Made by a program: the position numbers and the translations under genes. From the NCBI GenBank assembly GCA_017311185.1, contig JAESUZ010003897.1:186001-250000 (forward strand): DNA of 64,000 nucleotides, read 5' to 3'. Of this stretch, positions 34,050-44,962 are shown one piece after another. The notes beneath the pieces are model-generated. The model did no database searches. It saw only the letters and a list, made by a program, of their open reading frames with translations, and was not told where the DNA came from. Source of the DNA: Proteles cristata cristata. Its lineage: Eukaryota; Chordata; Mammalia; Carnivora; Hyaenidae. Position 1 is the stretch's first letter; each line of letters begins with the position of its first letter.

Positions 34050-34250
34050 CTTTTTTTTTTTTAACATTTATTTATTTGAGAGAGAGAGGTGGGGGAGGGG
34101 CAGGGGGAGAGGGAAACACAGAATCCGAAGCAGGCTCCAGGCTCTGAGCTGTCAGCACAGAGCCCAACATGGGGCTTGAACCCACAAGTGGTGAGATCAT
34201 GACCTGAGCTGAAGTTGGACGCTTAACCAACTGAGCCACCCAGGTGCTTC
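34050..34250 (-). repeat. CAN-SINE, old type
   Basis: TSD tcacatattctttt / ccacatattcttat. Confidence 0.93.
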
Positions 34251-34499
34251 CACATATTCTTATGTCCATTTACACTGGCCTTCTGTCAGTTTCTTGTGCA
34301 TGTCATGTTCATTTCTAGACTGATTCCACATTATGTGATCCGTATGTGTACCTGTCTCAACTCCATGTGTCATTCATTTGTTCTTTTGTCACTTACTTGG
34401 TCTTCTTAGAGGAGGTCTCTTAGATTTCACATTACATATTCTTTTAATTCTTTCATATCACTTATACAGTTATATACATTTATGCATATGTGTGTTTGG

Positions 34500-34645
34500 T
34501 TTGTTTCCCCAATTTCTGTGTAAGCTTTGTGAATACAGGTACCATGTCTCTCTTTACTTTTGTACCCTAGCAGCTCCAAGTTTAATGCCTGGAGCATAGT
34601 TAGGTGTCCAACAGTTATTTGTTCAGTGAATGAATGTTGGATTAG
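34500..34645 (+). repeat. L2 3' end
   Basis: gtaagctttgtgaatacagg, tttaatgcctggagcatagt, then tcagtgaatgaatg. Confidence 0.7.
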
Positions 34646-34769
34646 AAAAGATAATGTTGGAGTAGATAAATATTTTCATTTTTGTAATAGAAGGATAATT
34701 TGAAAATATTTGTGAATGGCAACTAACTCTTTATCTGAGATTGTATACCAGAGATGGTAGTGTAGATAT

Positions 34770-34885
34770 GTAGAATTTTAGAACCAAAAGGTAGCTTAGA
34801 GGTTATTTGATATTGTCCTAATTTTCCAGTTGAAGAAATAGAGTCTGAGATCTTGTGACCAACCCTAGTTAGAGAAAGCTGAAAA
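34770..34885. repeat. MIR-class ancient repeat
   Basis: Same kind of text as 33160-33350 (ttttagaaccaaaaggtagc, attttccagttgaagaaata). Confidence 0.45.
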
Positions 34886-34954
34886 TGATCATTAACAGTT
34901 TTGTTACTTAGGGTTGCCTGGTAGGCTCAGTTGGTAGAGCATGCAACTCTTTTT

Positions 34955-35169
34955 TTTTTTTTTTTTTAGTGTTTTATTTATTTTTCAGAGAGAGAGACAG
35001 AATGTGAGTGGGAGAGGGGCAGAGAGAGAGGGAGACACAGAATCCAAAGCAGGCTCCAGGCCCTGAGCTGTCACTACAGAGCCTGAAGTGGGGTTCGAAC
35101 CCGCAAATGGTGAGATCATGACCTGAACTGAAGTTGGATACCTAACTAACTGAGCCACCCAGCACACCA
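34955..35169 (-). repeat. CAN-SINE, old type (nested)
   Basis: Tail of about 19 T, head gagccacccagcacacc. Confidence 0.9.
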
Positions 35170-35197
35170 GAATATGCAACTTTAAAGAAAAAAACAA

Positions 35198-35421
35198 CAA
35201 CCTTTTTTTTTTTAAACGTTTGTTTATTTTTGAGAGAGAGGGAGACAGAGCATGAGCAGGGGAGGGGCAGAGCGACCGGGAGACACAGAATCTGAGGTAG
35301 GCTCCAGGCTCTGCACTGTCAGCACAGAACCCGACGTGGGATTCGAACTCACAAACTCTGAGATCATGACCTGAGCTGAAGTCTGACGCTCAGCCAACCA
35401 ACTGAGCCACCCTGGTTCCCC
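35198..35421 (-). repeat. CAN-SINE, old type (nested)
   Basis: Tail ttttttttttaaacgtttgt, head gagccaccctggttcccc. Confidence 0.9.
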
Positions 35422-35734
35422 TACATGCAACTCTTGACCTCAGGGTTGTGAATTCAAGCCCCATGTTGGGTGTGACGCCTACTTTAAAAATATAATAATA
35501 TACAGTTTTGTTGTTTACATACATTACAAGTTTACATTAATTAGGGATATATTAAAGGCCATACAAAAGGTAGTTTTCTGTTGGAAAGGATAGCAGATAG
35601 TTTACTACTAATGTTACATTAAGCATCAAGATGCATAGTTCACAAATAGCCTTCCTTCTATATAGTTAAGGATTCTGAAACTAATGTAGCAGTTATGTCT
35701 GATAACTTTTATAACACATTCATAATACACCTAG

Positions 35735-35928
35735 AGGGACGCCTGGATGGCTCAGTCAACTCAGGTCATGATCTCATGGGTTGTGGGTTCAAGTTTCGTG
35801 TCGGGCTCTATGCTGACAGCTAGCTCAGAGCCTGGAGCCTGTCTTTGGATTTTGTATCTCCTCTCTCTGACCCTCCCCTGCTCATGCTGTCTCTCTCTCT
35901 CAGAAATAAGTAAAACATTTTAAAAAAA
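35735..35928 (+). repeat. CAN-SINE, intermediate type
   Basis: Carries gacagctagctcagagcc and tail ctctcagaaataagtaaaac. Lacks about 20 bases of the head region after gctcagtc. Confidence 0.92.
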
Positions 35929-35939
35929 TACACTTATAA

Positions 35940-36110
35940 ACAGTGTTGTACAAAGTTCCATTAAGTGCTTCTGCCTATAGTCTATAGTCATCATGTATTA
36001 CTACAGAACTACCTGCTTTTCACATTTTGTTCGTTCCTTGCTATTTTGGAAGTGGGAAGTCCGTGATAAGCCTTGATTTTTAGAGAGAGGGATGGGCAGG
36101 TTAAAGATGG
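35940..36110. other. Intronic, unique
   Basis: Nothing recognised. Confidence 0.45.
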
Positions 36111-36111
36111 T

Positions 36112-36231
36112 TTCTTTTTATTTTTTTATTTTTTATTTTTAAGTATGTATGTATTTATTTAAGAAATCTCTACTCACAACCCCAAGATCAAGAGTCCCAT
36201 GCTTCTCTGACTGTGCCAGCCAGCATCCCTA
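36112..36231 (-). repeat. Older tRNA-type SINE (short form)
   Basis: Antisense copy with cccaagatcaagagtcccat. TSD aagatggtttctt / aagattgtttctt. Confidence 0.75.
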
Positions 36232-36883
36232 AAGATTGTTTCTTATATCCATTTCTTATTACCTGGTCTCAGAGCTCAGTACCCCCAGACAGTTCTCTGG
36301 CTATTAACTCCCTACCCAAATCTGTCATAATCATTTTGTCACAGAAATCAAAATTCCTATTACTTTGGTGCTAAGAATTAGGAAAGATTAAATAATAGGG
36401 TTTTATTGTTCTGAATATGTCCCCCATTTTTCTCACACCAGGTGTTATTTCTGTGTTTTTTTGGTATTTTTTCTGTCATGTTTCTCTATGTGTCCACCAT
36501 TCTCCTCTGTCCCATGCTCTCACTTGTGCTTTCTATAATATGCCTTGTTTGATATAGTTAGGAATTAGGATATAGTGTGCTTGATTAAGGTAGAGCAGAT
36601 GTCTCATCAGATGTAGGTTGGGAAAGGGAAGGAATAGATAAGAGGCAGGAAAGCCATGAAATCTTTCCCTTTCTTTTCCTCCAGGTGAACCCCAGAAATA
36701 TGTACTTTGTTATAATTCTTTTTACTTCCATGAAAGGATTTTATTTATCCCTAAATGCCACATAGATGCTGATTTTACATACAATTCAGTATGTAACTTC
36801 TAGTCTAAATTCTGTTCATATATCTTATTTTAATATTTCTTTAATGAAAAAGATTCTGCTGAGAAATTAAAAAATTAAAAGGC
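36232..36883. other. Intronic, unique
   Basis: No repeat or coding signal recognised. Confidence 0.5.
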
Positions 36884-37092
36884 AGGGCACCTAGCGGCTC
36901 AATCAGCTAAGTGTCTGACTCCTTTGATTTCGGCTCAGGTCATGATCTCACCATTTGTGAGATAAGCTCCGTATCAGGCCCTGCGCTGATAGCAAAGATC
37001 CTGCTTGGGATTCTCTCCCTCCTCTCTCTCTGCTCCTCCCCTGCTTGTGCATTTGCTCTCTCAAAATAAGTAAATAAACATTAAAAAAATAG
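36884..37092 (+). repeat. CAN-SINE, old type
   Basis: Head gcagggcacctagcggctca, tail ctctcaaaataagtaaataa. Confidence 0.9.
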
Positions 37093-37191
37093 GCAAGATT
37101 TCTTAAAATTAACCCTTAAAATATAGTCAATGTGTATTTGTGAAGTAATACTAACTGTTGCACAGTTCTTATTTTAGACTTCCATTTGCTT

Positions 37192-37250
37192 AGAGGAACT
37201 ATTCTGGTCATTTGTTGCAGTGTAACAAACTACCCCAAACCTAGTGACTC
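37192..37250. repeat. Ancient repeat, left part
   Basis: gcagtgtaacaaactacccc and aacctagtgac. Probably continues after the L1 and microsatellite at about 37600-38050 (cagttttgtgaatcagcagt; ggaatttgtagccatcttta). Family not named. Confidence 0.5.
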
Positions 37251-37455
37251 TCTGATTCTCCCTTCCCCCAGCTTAGGCAACCACCTTTCTACTTTGTGTC
37301 TTTGAATTTAACTGCTCTAAGAGCCTAGTATAAGAATCATACAACATTTGTCCTTTTGTGACTAGCTTATTTCACTTAGGATAATGTCGTCAAAGTTTAT
37401 CCACATAGTGTATGTCAGAATTTACTTTTTAAGGCTGGATAATATTCCACTGTGG

Positions 37456-37488
<33 letters not shown>

Positions 37489-37493
37489 TGAGT

Positions 37494-37531
<38 letters not shown>

Positions 37532-37610
37532 ATGAAACCACTTCTGTTTATTCATTCGTCTATGGACAGTTGGGTTGCTTCTACCTTTTGACATCTTTGA
37601 GCAACTTTTC
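37250..37610 (-). repeat. L1M 3' end fragment
   Basis: ttaggcaaccacctttctac, tgtccttttgtgactagctt, ggctggataatattccactg, then the microsatellite and cattcgtctatggacagttg. Confidence 0.8.
37456..37530. repeat. (TG)n(AG)n(ACAG)n compound microsatellite
   Basis: About 16 TG, a few GAGT and AG units, then about 6 ACAG units, in the L1 fragment. Confidence 0.95.
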
Positions 37611-38204
37611 TTCTTATCTCACAGTTTTGTGAATCAGCAGTTTGGGTAAGGCTTGGCTTAGCTTGAATCTTTTTCATTAAAAAAGTTTGATACATTGCTG
37701 TGCTGCTCATTCAGTGGTATTCAGCTGGTGTCTAGACCTGTCTAGAAGATCCGCACTGACTTCTCTCAAACAGTTCGTGTCTTGGAAGGAACAGCTGTAA
37801 AGCTGAACTCAGCTGGGCTCTTTTTCCTATGTATGATGTAATATTTGGGCTTCTCTGCATGGTCTCAGGGCTCTAAGACACTGTGAAGGAAGCTGCCAGT
37901 ACTTTATGAAGGCTTGGTTCAGAACTGGCAATATCATGTCTCTGTTACTTTAATGGTTAAAGTAGTCATGGCCCAATCCACATTCAACAGGAGAAAAAAA
38001 TGACTACTTTTCAATGGAAGAAGAAAGGAATTTGTAGCCATCTTTAATCTACTACAGGAGCTCTTATGACAAATTAGAGTATACTAACTACAGACTTTGT
38101 AGCTGTAGTCATAAATTTGGAAAACACTTAATTTCAAAAACAATAGTATATATTTGCATCCAACTTGCTAGATTTGTAAAGTTTATTTTAAAAATCATAG
38201 GAAG

Positions 38205-38426
38205 GAGCACCTGGGTGGCTTAGTCGGTTAAGTGTCCGACTTTCGCTTGGGTCATGATCTCGCGGTTCGTGGGTTCGAGCCCCGCGTCGGGCTCTGTGCT
38301 GACTGCCAGCTCAGAGCCTGGAGCCTGTTTCAGTCTGTGACTCCCTCTCTCTCTGACCCTCCCCCCTCCCCTGCTCACGCTGTCTGTCTCTCTCTCCTAG
38401 AAATAAATAAAACATTAAAAAAAAAA
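38205..38426 (+). repeat. CAN-SINE, young type
   Basis: TSD aaaatcataggaa on both sides. One copy of ccctccc is duplicated in the middle. Confidence 0.96.
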
Positions 38427-38471
38427 AAATCATAGGAAAAATTTGTAAGAATTTTTTTTTTATATAAAGGA

Positions 38472-38676
38472 GGGGCATCTGGGTGGCTCAGTCAATTGAG
38501 TATCTGACTTCAGCTCAGGCATGATCTCATGGTTTGTGAGTTTGAGCCCCACATTGGGCTTTGCACTGACAGTGCCAAGTCTGCTTCATTCAGATTCTCT
38601 GTTTCTCCCTCTCTCTGCCCCTCTTATGTTCATGTTCTCTCTCAAAAATAAAACATTTTTAAAAATTAAAAAAAAG
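38472..38676 (+). repeat. CAN-SINE, old type
   Basis: Head aggggcatctgggtggctca, tail ctctctcaaaaataaaacat. Confidence 0.9.
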
Positions 38677-38833
38677 TTTTTATGTGCTAGTTAGGGGAAA
38701 ATTATGGGAAAGTCTCATGATTTGATTTTAGAGTCATGTTTCTTTTATTTGAATTTTTACTGGAGAGTATTGCTGGCTAATTACGATGATGATTTTTCCA
38801 GTACTACCCCCTTTTTAAGAATTATCTAAACAG

Positions 38834-39060
38834 GGGCGCCTGGGTGGCTTAGTCGGTTAAGCGTCTGACTTTCGCTTAGGTCATGATCTCGCGGTTCGTG
38901 GGTTCAAGCCCTGTGTCGGGCTCTGTGCTGACTGCCAGCTCAGAGCCTGGAGCCAATTTCAGAGTCTGTATCTCCCTCTCTCTCTGACCCTCCCCTGCTC
39001 ACGCTGTCTCTCTCTCTCTCCTAGAAATAAATAAAAAATATTTTAAAAATTAAAAAAAAA
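38834..39060 (+). repeat. CAN-SINE, young type
   Basis: TSD aagaattatctaaaca at 38817 and 39060. The middle reads ccaatttcagagtctgtatc, a small deviation from the group. Confidence 0.96.
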
Positions 39061-39099
39061 AGAATTATCTAAACAAAAAAAAGTTATCTCAATTTTTTG

Positions 39100-39292
39100 G
39101 GAGGTGTCTGGGTGTCTTGAGTGTCCCACTTTTGATTTTGGCTCAGGTCATGATCCTAGGGTCATGGAATTGAGCTCCAGGTTGGACTCTGCACTGAGCA
39201 TGAGCCCTGCTTAAGATTCTCTTTCACCCTCTTTTCACCCCTCTCTCCCACTTGGCACTCTTTTCTCTTTCTTTTTAAAAACCAAAAAAGAA
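39100..39292 (+). repeat. CAN-SINE, old type, degenerate
   Basis: Head gaggtgtctgggtgtcttga. TSD gttatctcaattttt / atttatctcaactta. Confidence 0.85.
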
Positions 39293-39436
39293 AAAGATTT
39301 ATCTCAACTTATTTTGAGACATTTCAGATTTCTGGAAAGTTGGAAAAAATTGTACCTTCGACAACCATATCCCTTCACTTAGATTTACCAATTGTTAACG
39401 TTTTGTTACCTTGTTTGCTTTTATGTTTCTACACAG

Positions 39437-39500
39437 ACAGACACACACACACACACACACACACATAGAGAGAGAGAGAGAGGGAGAGAGAGAGACAGAC
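39437..39500. repeat. (CA)n(GA)n compound microsatellite
   Basis: About 14 CA units then about 15 AG units. Confidence 0.95.
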
Positions 39501-40220
39501 CTACAAGTTTTTGTTTGAGAGCTACTTGCAGACATCACGACATTCTGTCTGAATGCTTCAGCATTCTTTGAATAATGATCATTATCACACTTAAATGCTG
39601 TATTGGTACACTGTTATCTGTTTAACTGTCCGTAATAAAATTCTCCCAGTTGCCCCAAAAATTACGACTTGAGTTTTTTCCTCTATCCAAGTTTCAGTAT
39701 AGGATCATTTGCATTTGTAATATTTTTTTAGTCTCCTTTAATCTAGAAAGTTCTGTCACCATTTTTGGAATAAGGAGTCATTTATGATGTGACATTTTTG
39801 AAGCATTTGCCTTATAGGAATTCCATAACCTGTTTTTGTCTCATTGCCTCATGCTTAGATTCAGGTTGATCTTTTTTTGGCAAGCACTTTACCATGCAGG
39901 TAGTAATGTATAGTTAGTTGCATCATCAGGAGGAGCAAAATATCATTTTGTCCAGTTGGTTTATGCTAAATTTGATCACATGGTTACAGTTGGTCAACTC
40001 TTTATGTTGTAACCCCACTTTGCAATTAGTAAGTAATGTTTAAGTTGGCAGTTTTATTTATTTTCCAGCAATTACTTAACAATTACTTAGCTGTTTTAGC
40101 ATCTACTATGGTCGTTATGAAACATTGCCTTTTTTGATTCTGTCATCATTTCTACATGTGTTAGCTGGCATTCCTCTTTAGAGAAGAAGCTACCCCCCTC
40201 TCCCCTTTAATTACTCATGA

Positions 40221-40448
40221 AGGCGTCTGGGAGGCTCAGTCCATTAAGTGTCCAACTCTTGATTTCATCTCAGGTTAAGATCTCACGGTTTGTGAGATTG
40301 AGCCCTGCATCGGGCTCTGTACTGACAGTGTAGAGTCTGCTTGGATTCTCTCTCTCCCTCTCTCTGCCCTTCCCCTGCAGTCTCTCTCTCGCTCTGTCTT
40401 TCTCTTTCTGTCTCTAAATAAATAAATAAACATTAAATATTTTTTTTA
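40221..40448 (+). repeat. CAN-SINE, old type
   Basis: TSD taattactcatg / aaattactcatgg. Confidence 0.92.
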
Positions 40449-40872
40449 AAAATTACTCATGGATTCTTCATTCAGTGCATTATATTACTGTCTTTATTCC
40501 CTTTGAGAGTCAGATTATCCCAAAATGAGCATGCTGGCTTTGGTGTCCTTTTGAAACATCTAGCGTCTTTTTGACATGTCTCTGTGAGTCTTTCAGCACT
40601 CCATTTTTTTCTGGTATAGGATGTTCACCTTGTGCTTTCTTGCCCCAGATTTGGATAGCTCATTTTTTTCCAGAGAGGCCTATTTCCATTTTCATTAGAG
40701 AGTGGTGTAGAGAGTGGTGTTTAAAACCACGGTCTAGGGATCAGCGTTGTGTTCACATTGGTAGTAGGATTTAATTTATCCAGGCCCTTTCAGTGTGAAA
40801 AGCTGGGAAATGTACATAAATACTTTAAATCATGTGTTCATTCTGTTCAATTACAATCCAACACTACAGAGG

Positions 40873-41215
40873 CTCTTGGCTGTAGAGCATGCAACTTTTT
40901 TTTTCTTTCTTTTTCAGTTCATTTTGAGAGAGAGAGCACACAAGCAAGTGGGGGAGAGGCAGAAAGAGAGAGAGAGAGAGAATGAGCAGGGGAGGCAGGG
41001 AGGGAGAGAGTTCCAAGCAGGCTCTGCACTGTCATTGTGGAGCTTGGTGGGGAACTCGAACTTAATGAACCATAAGATCATGACCTGAGCTAAAGTTGTG
41101 CACCTAACCAACTGAGCCACCCAGGCACCCTTAGAGCATGCAACTTTTGATAATGGGATTGTGAGTTCAAGCCCATGTTGGGTGCAGAGCTTACTTAAGA
41201 AAGAAAAAGTAAAAA
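40873..41215 (+). repeat. Older tRNA-type SINE, split by a SINE
   Basis: Left piece ends tagagcatgcaactttt at about 40897. The right piece from 41131 begins ttagagcatgcaacttttga and runs to caagcccatgttgggtgcag. The antisense SINE between entered at the same point as in the copy at 34914. Confidence 0.82.
40898..41131 (-). repeat. CAN-SINE, old type (nested)
   Basis: Tail tttctttctttttcagttca, head gagccacccaggcaccc. TSD tagagcatgcaactttt. Confidence 0.92.
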
Positions 41216-41504
41216 ACAGCACCACAGAGTTTTTCTTAAACTTCTCCATTCCCTACTTATGTCATCCTTCTCCCACAGTATAAACCCTGTTTTTTCATAA
41301 CTTGATAAACTTGTTTCTTTGTACTACCCTAATGTAAATTCAAGAAAAAATTCAATACTAATATCCCTTGTGGGATTTTTTTCTACAGTTTTTTTGTCTT
41401 CTGAGGTTATACAGAGTACCATATTTGTTAGTTACTTGAATTTGAATTCTTTTGTCTAATTATGTTATCAGTTTTATATACACTTGGTTTCTGTTTATGT
41501 TCGG

Positions 41505-41580
41505 TTTTTATTTTAGGAGAGAGAGCACAAGCAGGGGAAGGGCAGAGGGAGAGGGAAAGGGAATCTTAAGCAGGCTCTAT
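41505..41580 (-). repeat. CAN-SINE, partial
   Basis: Only the tail and GA-rich part (ggagagagagcacaagcagg to cttaagcaggctct). The tRNA part is missing. Confidence 0.75.
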
Positions 41581-41920
41581 GATTGTATTTGTTTCTTTGG
41601 ATAAAGAGATAACCATGAATTTTGGTGGTTAAGAAAAGTTTCGTGGAGAAGTTGACAGTTAGACTGCGATTTGAAGGCTCGGGCTTTGGTAGACAAATAG
41701 GTGGTAAAACATTCCAGACAAACAAATAGCAGGGACAAAGACTGAGAGGCAGAAACACGGTTGGTGTGTTTGAGGAAAATGAGTAGAATGGTTTTGCCAA
41801 TGCTAATGCATCTTAGAGTAGTTGGGAGGAAAAAAAAAGAGTAAGGTACTTCTTGAAATTGTTAAAGTCCTTAAATACCAAAGAAAGGAATCTGAATTGA
41901 AAAAAAAGAACCACAAAAAA
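41581..41920. other. Intronic, possible ancient repeat
   Basis: Text ttaagaaaagtttcgtggag and acattccagacaaacaaata resembles the unnamed repeat at 3960-4150. Confidence 0.4.
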
Positions 41921-41921
41921 C

Positions 41922-42118
41922 AGGGTGCCTGCATGGCTCAGTCCATCTCAGGTCATGATCTCGAAGTCTATGAGTTCAAACCCCACATCAGGCTCTGTGG
42001 TAACAGCTCAGAGCCTGGAGCCTGTTTTGGATTCTGTGTCTCCATCTCTGTCTGCCCCTTCCCCATTTGTGCTCTGTCTCACTCTCTCTCAAAAATAAAC
42101 ATTAAAAAAGTTTTTTTA
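41922..42118 (+). repeat. CAN-SINE, old type
   Basis: Head agggtgcctgcatggctcag with about 20 bases of the tRNA part missing. Confidence 0.9.
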
Positions 42119-42988
42119 AACCTGTAAACAAAACAAAAACCCTCTCACTAATTTGAGCTGAGGAGCACTGTGTCTAAGTCATAGTTTTGCATGATTAACA
42201 AAGCTAAGTGATCAAGCAGTTTCTTGAGACATGAATACCACCCTTTGTGGCTCATTTCCAGACTGACAGCATCTTTGATTGAATAGTAATCCATTTCTAA
42301 TTGATACTGCCTGAATAAATCTGTTAGTTGGTGAGTGTGTAGTCATATGATACTAATTGTGAAAGCTGTGGATGAGTAAAATTTTGAAAGAGTGGTTGGT
42401 AGAATTATGTGTACTAGATTATTGTAGGAATTGAATTTTTATCACCTGTGTTTTTTCAGATTTCTTAAATCATTTGTATGGTTGGGATTCTAAGTAAATG
42501 TTAATAATAAACTGATGCCAAAATGTTAAGTTTAATACTTGAAAAGTAAGTTCAGTGGCTATGTATAATTGTCCTATAATTTCGAATGTCTGAGTTAAAT
42601 ATTCTTTATCTAGACATTATAAAATAAGTAGAGGTAAGTTTTTTCATTGTACAGAAAGAAAATCATTGAATAAAAATGTTTAAGGACGAGTCCGCATGTA
42701 TTAGAAGACTAGTTTGTTTTTCCAGAAGCTTAGAAATTGGTTTTCTTCTTGAAGCATACCTAACTGGCTTTGGAAAAAGTGGTAGAAATCATCAGGCAGT
42801 AATAAAATGAAATTTATTTTAGATCTTTTGAAGTAATGTTAAATAATTTTGTTTACTATATTCATTTCTCATCTTTTAGATGATATCAGATTTTTTAGAT
42901 TATAACATGCTGTTGCTGTTTCAATTTTTTATATTTTTCTGTACTTTTTTATTAATTACCTAATTTTTTTTTAAAAGAGACTATTTTT
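42119..42988. other. Intronic, unique
   Basis: About 870 bases free of recognised repeats, one of the longest such stretches in the intron. No coding signal. Confidence 0.5.
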
Positions 42989-43028
42989 TTAGAGCCGTTT
43001 TAGTTCATAGCAAAATTAAGTAGGAAGT

Positions 43029-43248
43029 ACAGAGTTGGGTGGCCCAGTTAGTTGAGCATTCCACTGTGGTTCCGGTTATGATCTTATAGTTCGTGTGTTC
43101 AAGCCCCACATCAGGCTTACTGTTGTCAGTGCACAGCCCACTTTGGATCCTCTGTCCCCCTTTATCTCTGCCTCTCCCCTGCTCTTGTGAGTGTGTGCAC
43201 GTGCTCTCTCTCTCTCTCTCTATCAAAAATAAACAAACATAAAAAAAC
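43029..43248 (+). repeat. CAN-SINE, old type
   Basis: Head agagttgggtggcccagtta, tail tctatcaaaaataaacaaac. Confidence 0.9.
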
Positions 43249-43262
43249 TAGAGAGTTTCTTG

Positions 43263-43489
43263 GGGCGCCTGGGTGGCTTAGTCGGTTGAGCGTCCGACTT
43301 TCGCTTAGGTCATGATCTTGCAGTTCGTGGGTTCGAGCCCCGCGTCGGGCTCTGTGCTGACTGCCAGCTCAGAGCCTGAGCCTGTTTCAGTGTGACTCCC
43401 TCTCACTCTGACCCTCCCCTGCTCACGCTGTCTCTCTCTCTCTCTCTCCTAGAAATAAATAAAACATTTAAAAAAAAAAACAAAAAAAA
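43263..43489 (+). repeat. CAN-SINE, young type
   Basis: TSD aaactagagagttt / aaactagagagttcc. Two small deletions in the middle (gcctgagcctgtttcagtgt). Confidence 0.95.
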
Positions 43490-43759
43490 AACTAGAGAGT
43501 TCCCAACAATTTCATCTGCCCTCCTACCTCACCCCCCTTTTCTCCACCTCCCTCCTCTCCATTTTATCTATCACCAGAGTAGTATGATTTGTTATAGCCA
43601 GTGGACAGTAACACATCATCATCATCCAAAGTCCATATTCCTTTTAAAAATTTTTTTGAATATTTTCATTATACTGTAAATGTATTATTTCCATTATCAT
43701 TGAATAATATAGAGTGAGTATATCCATATCATAAAATAATCCTTTAAAACATGATTTTT

Positions 43760-44350
43760 TAAAAGAATTTATTTTTTAGAGCAATTTTTGTTTCACATCA
43801 AAATTGATAGAAGGGAAGATACAGAGATTCCCATATACAGTAAATTCAGTAAAACCTTGCATTGCAAGTAAATTGTTCTGTGTGTGTTCTTCAAGACAAG
43901 CAGACATTTCTAATAAATTTTAACATGATAAACGAGGGATGTCTTGCAATACGAGCATCACATGATCACAACTGAGCAATGGTTCTTGAAATTCGCTTTT
44001 GATATACTGGTGCTTTGGATTATAAGCATGTTTCTGGAATGAGTTATGCTCACAAACCAAGCTTTTACTGTACCTCCTTCCCCCCACATGCATGGCCTCC
44101 CCCATTATCAGTATCACTCATCAGAATGGTACATTTGTTACCAACAGTGAACCCATGTTGACACATCATACCCACCTAAAGTCCTCAGATTTATTCTTAG
44201 CCTTGCACATTCTTTGGGTTTGGACAAATATATATTGAAAAGTATTCATCTTTACAATAACATCTAGAGTATTTTCAGTGCCCTAAAAATTGTGCTCCGT
44301 TTATATATCCCTCCCTCCTTCGTATGTATTTTTTACCATGCAAAATCTCA
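43760..44350 (-). repeat. Second copy of the same L1M 3' UTR piece
   Basis: Repeats the order seen at 42990: gcaatttttgtttcacatca, agatacagagattcccatat, ctcccccattatcagtatca, agaatggtacatttgttacc, gggtttggacaaatatatat. Interrupted by the element at 43838. Confidence 0.75.
43838..44070. mobile_element. TA-flanked short inverted-repeat DNA element
   Basis: Starts cagtaaattcagtaaaacct and ends aaaccaagcttttactg. The reverse of the right end, cagtaaaagcttggtttg, matches cagtaaaaccttgcattg on the left. Flanking TA at 43836-43837 and 44071-44072. It interrupts the L1 text between ccatata and cctcc. Non-coding, 233 bases, consistent with a Tigger/mariner-class MITE; the exact family is not assigned. 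Confidence 0.75.
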
Positions 44351-44465
44351 AATGTTTATTTATGTGTTACTTACATTTTTCATGTAAGTTAAATTGTTCT
44401 CTTAATATTCCTAATTTTGACTTCTCTTACTTGTCCAAAATGCAACTCTAAGTGCCAGATTTACT

Positions 44466-44595
44466 GATTTTAACTGGATGCAGAAAGAGAGGGCATAAGT
44501 GAGCAAGGGGGAGAGAGAGAGTCCCATAGGGGGTAGAGGGAGAGAGAAGTGGGACTCACCTGAAGCAGGGCTCATGCTCACCTGAAATGGGGTGG
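44466..44595 (-). repeat. Degenerate GA-rich SINE remnant
   Basis: gagagggcataagtgagcaa and agggagagagaagtgggact suggest a worn CAN-SINE. No clear head. Confidence 0.45.
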
Positions 44596-44625
44596 ATGCA
44601 GCAGATTTTAAATCTTGGAGATAAT

Positions 44626-44783
44626 AGGGGTGTCTGGGTGGCTCAGTCAGTAATCATCTGACTTTGGCTCAGGTCATGATCTCACAGTTCGTGGGTTTGA
44701 GCCCCGCATCGGGCTCTGTGCTGACAGCTAGCTCAGAGCCTGGAGCCTGTTTCAGATTCTATGTCTCCCTCTCTCTCCTGCTC

Positions 44784-44836
<53 letters not shown>

Positions 44837-44864
44837 GAAATAAATAAAAAACATTTAAAAAAAT
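44626..44864 (+). repeat. CAN-SINE, intermediate type
   Basis: Carries gacagctagctcagagcc and gtttcagattctatg, with a CT run of about 25 units near 44785-44830. TSD aatcttggagataat on both sides. Confidence 0.95.
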
Positions 44865-44962
44865 AAATCTTGGAGATAATATCATGCTTTAATCTACATT
44901 AGTGGTTCTCAGATTTTTTAGAGTTCTTAAATATCACCTGGTGCTTTTAAGAATTAGTTACC

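Larger units (their letters stand above)
34914..35490 (+). repeat. Older tRNA-type SINE, split by two SINEs
   Basis: Left piece 34914-34953 (ggcctggtaggctcag-like head up to agcatgcaactc) and right piece 35423-35490 (atgcaactcttgacctcagg to the a-rich end). Two antisense CAN-SINEs lie between, each bounded by a copy of atgcaact. Confidence 0.82.
39293..40845 (-). repeat. Ancient L1M 3' UTR, antisense
   Basis: Long ordered match to an L1M 3' region in reverse: accaattgttaacgttttgt, gcagacatcacgacattctg, tagtctcctttaatctagaa, agctggcattcctctttaga, ccttttgaaacatctagcgt. It holds the microsatellite at 39439 and a SINE at 40221. Confidence 0.75.
42990..43645 (-). repeat. L1M 3' UTR piece, antisense, split by SINEs
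   Basis: ttcatagcaaaattaagtag and tagaaagtacag-like text left of the SINEs; to the right cccaacaatttcatctgccc, accagagtagtatgatttgt and acacatcatcatcatccaaa. Confidence 0.7.
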
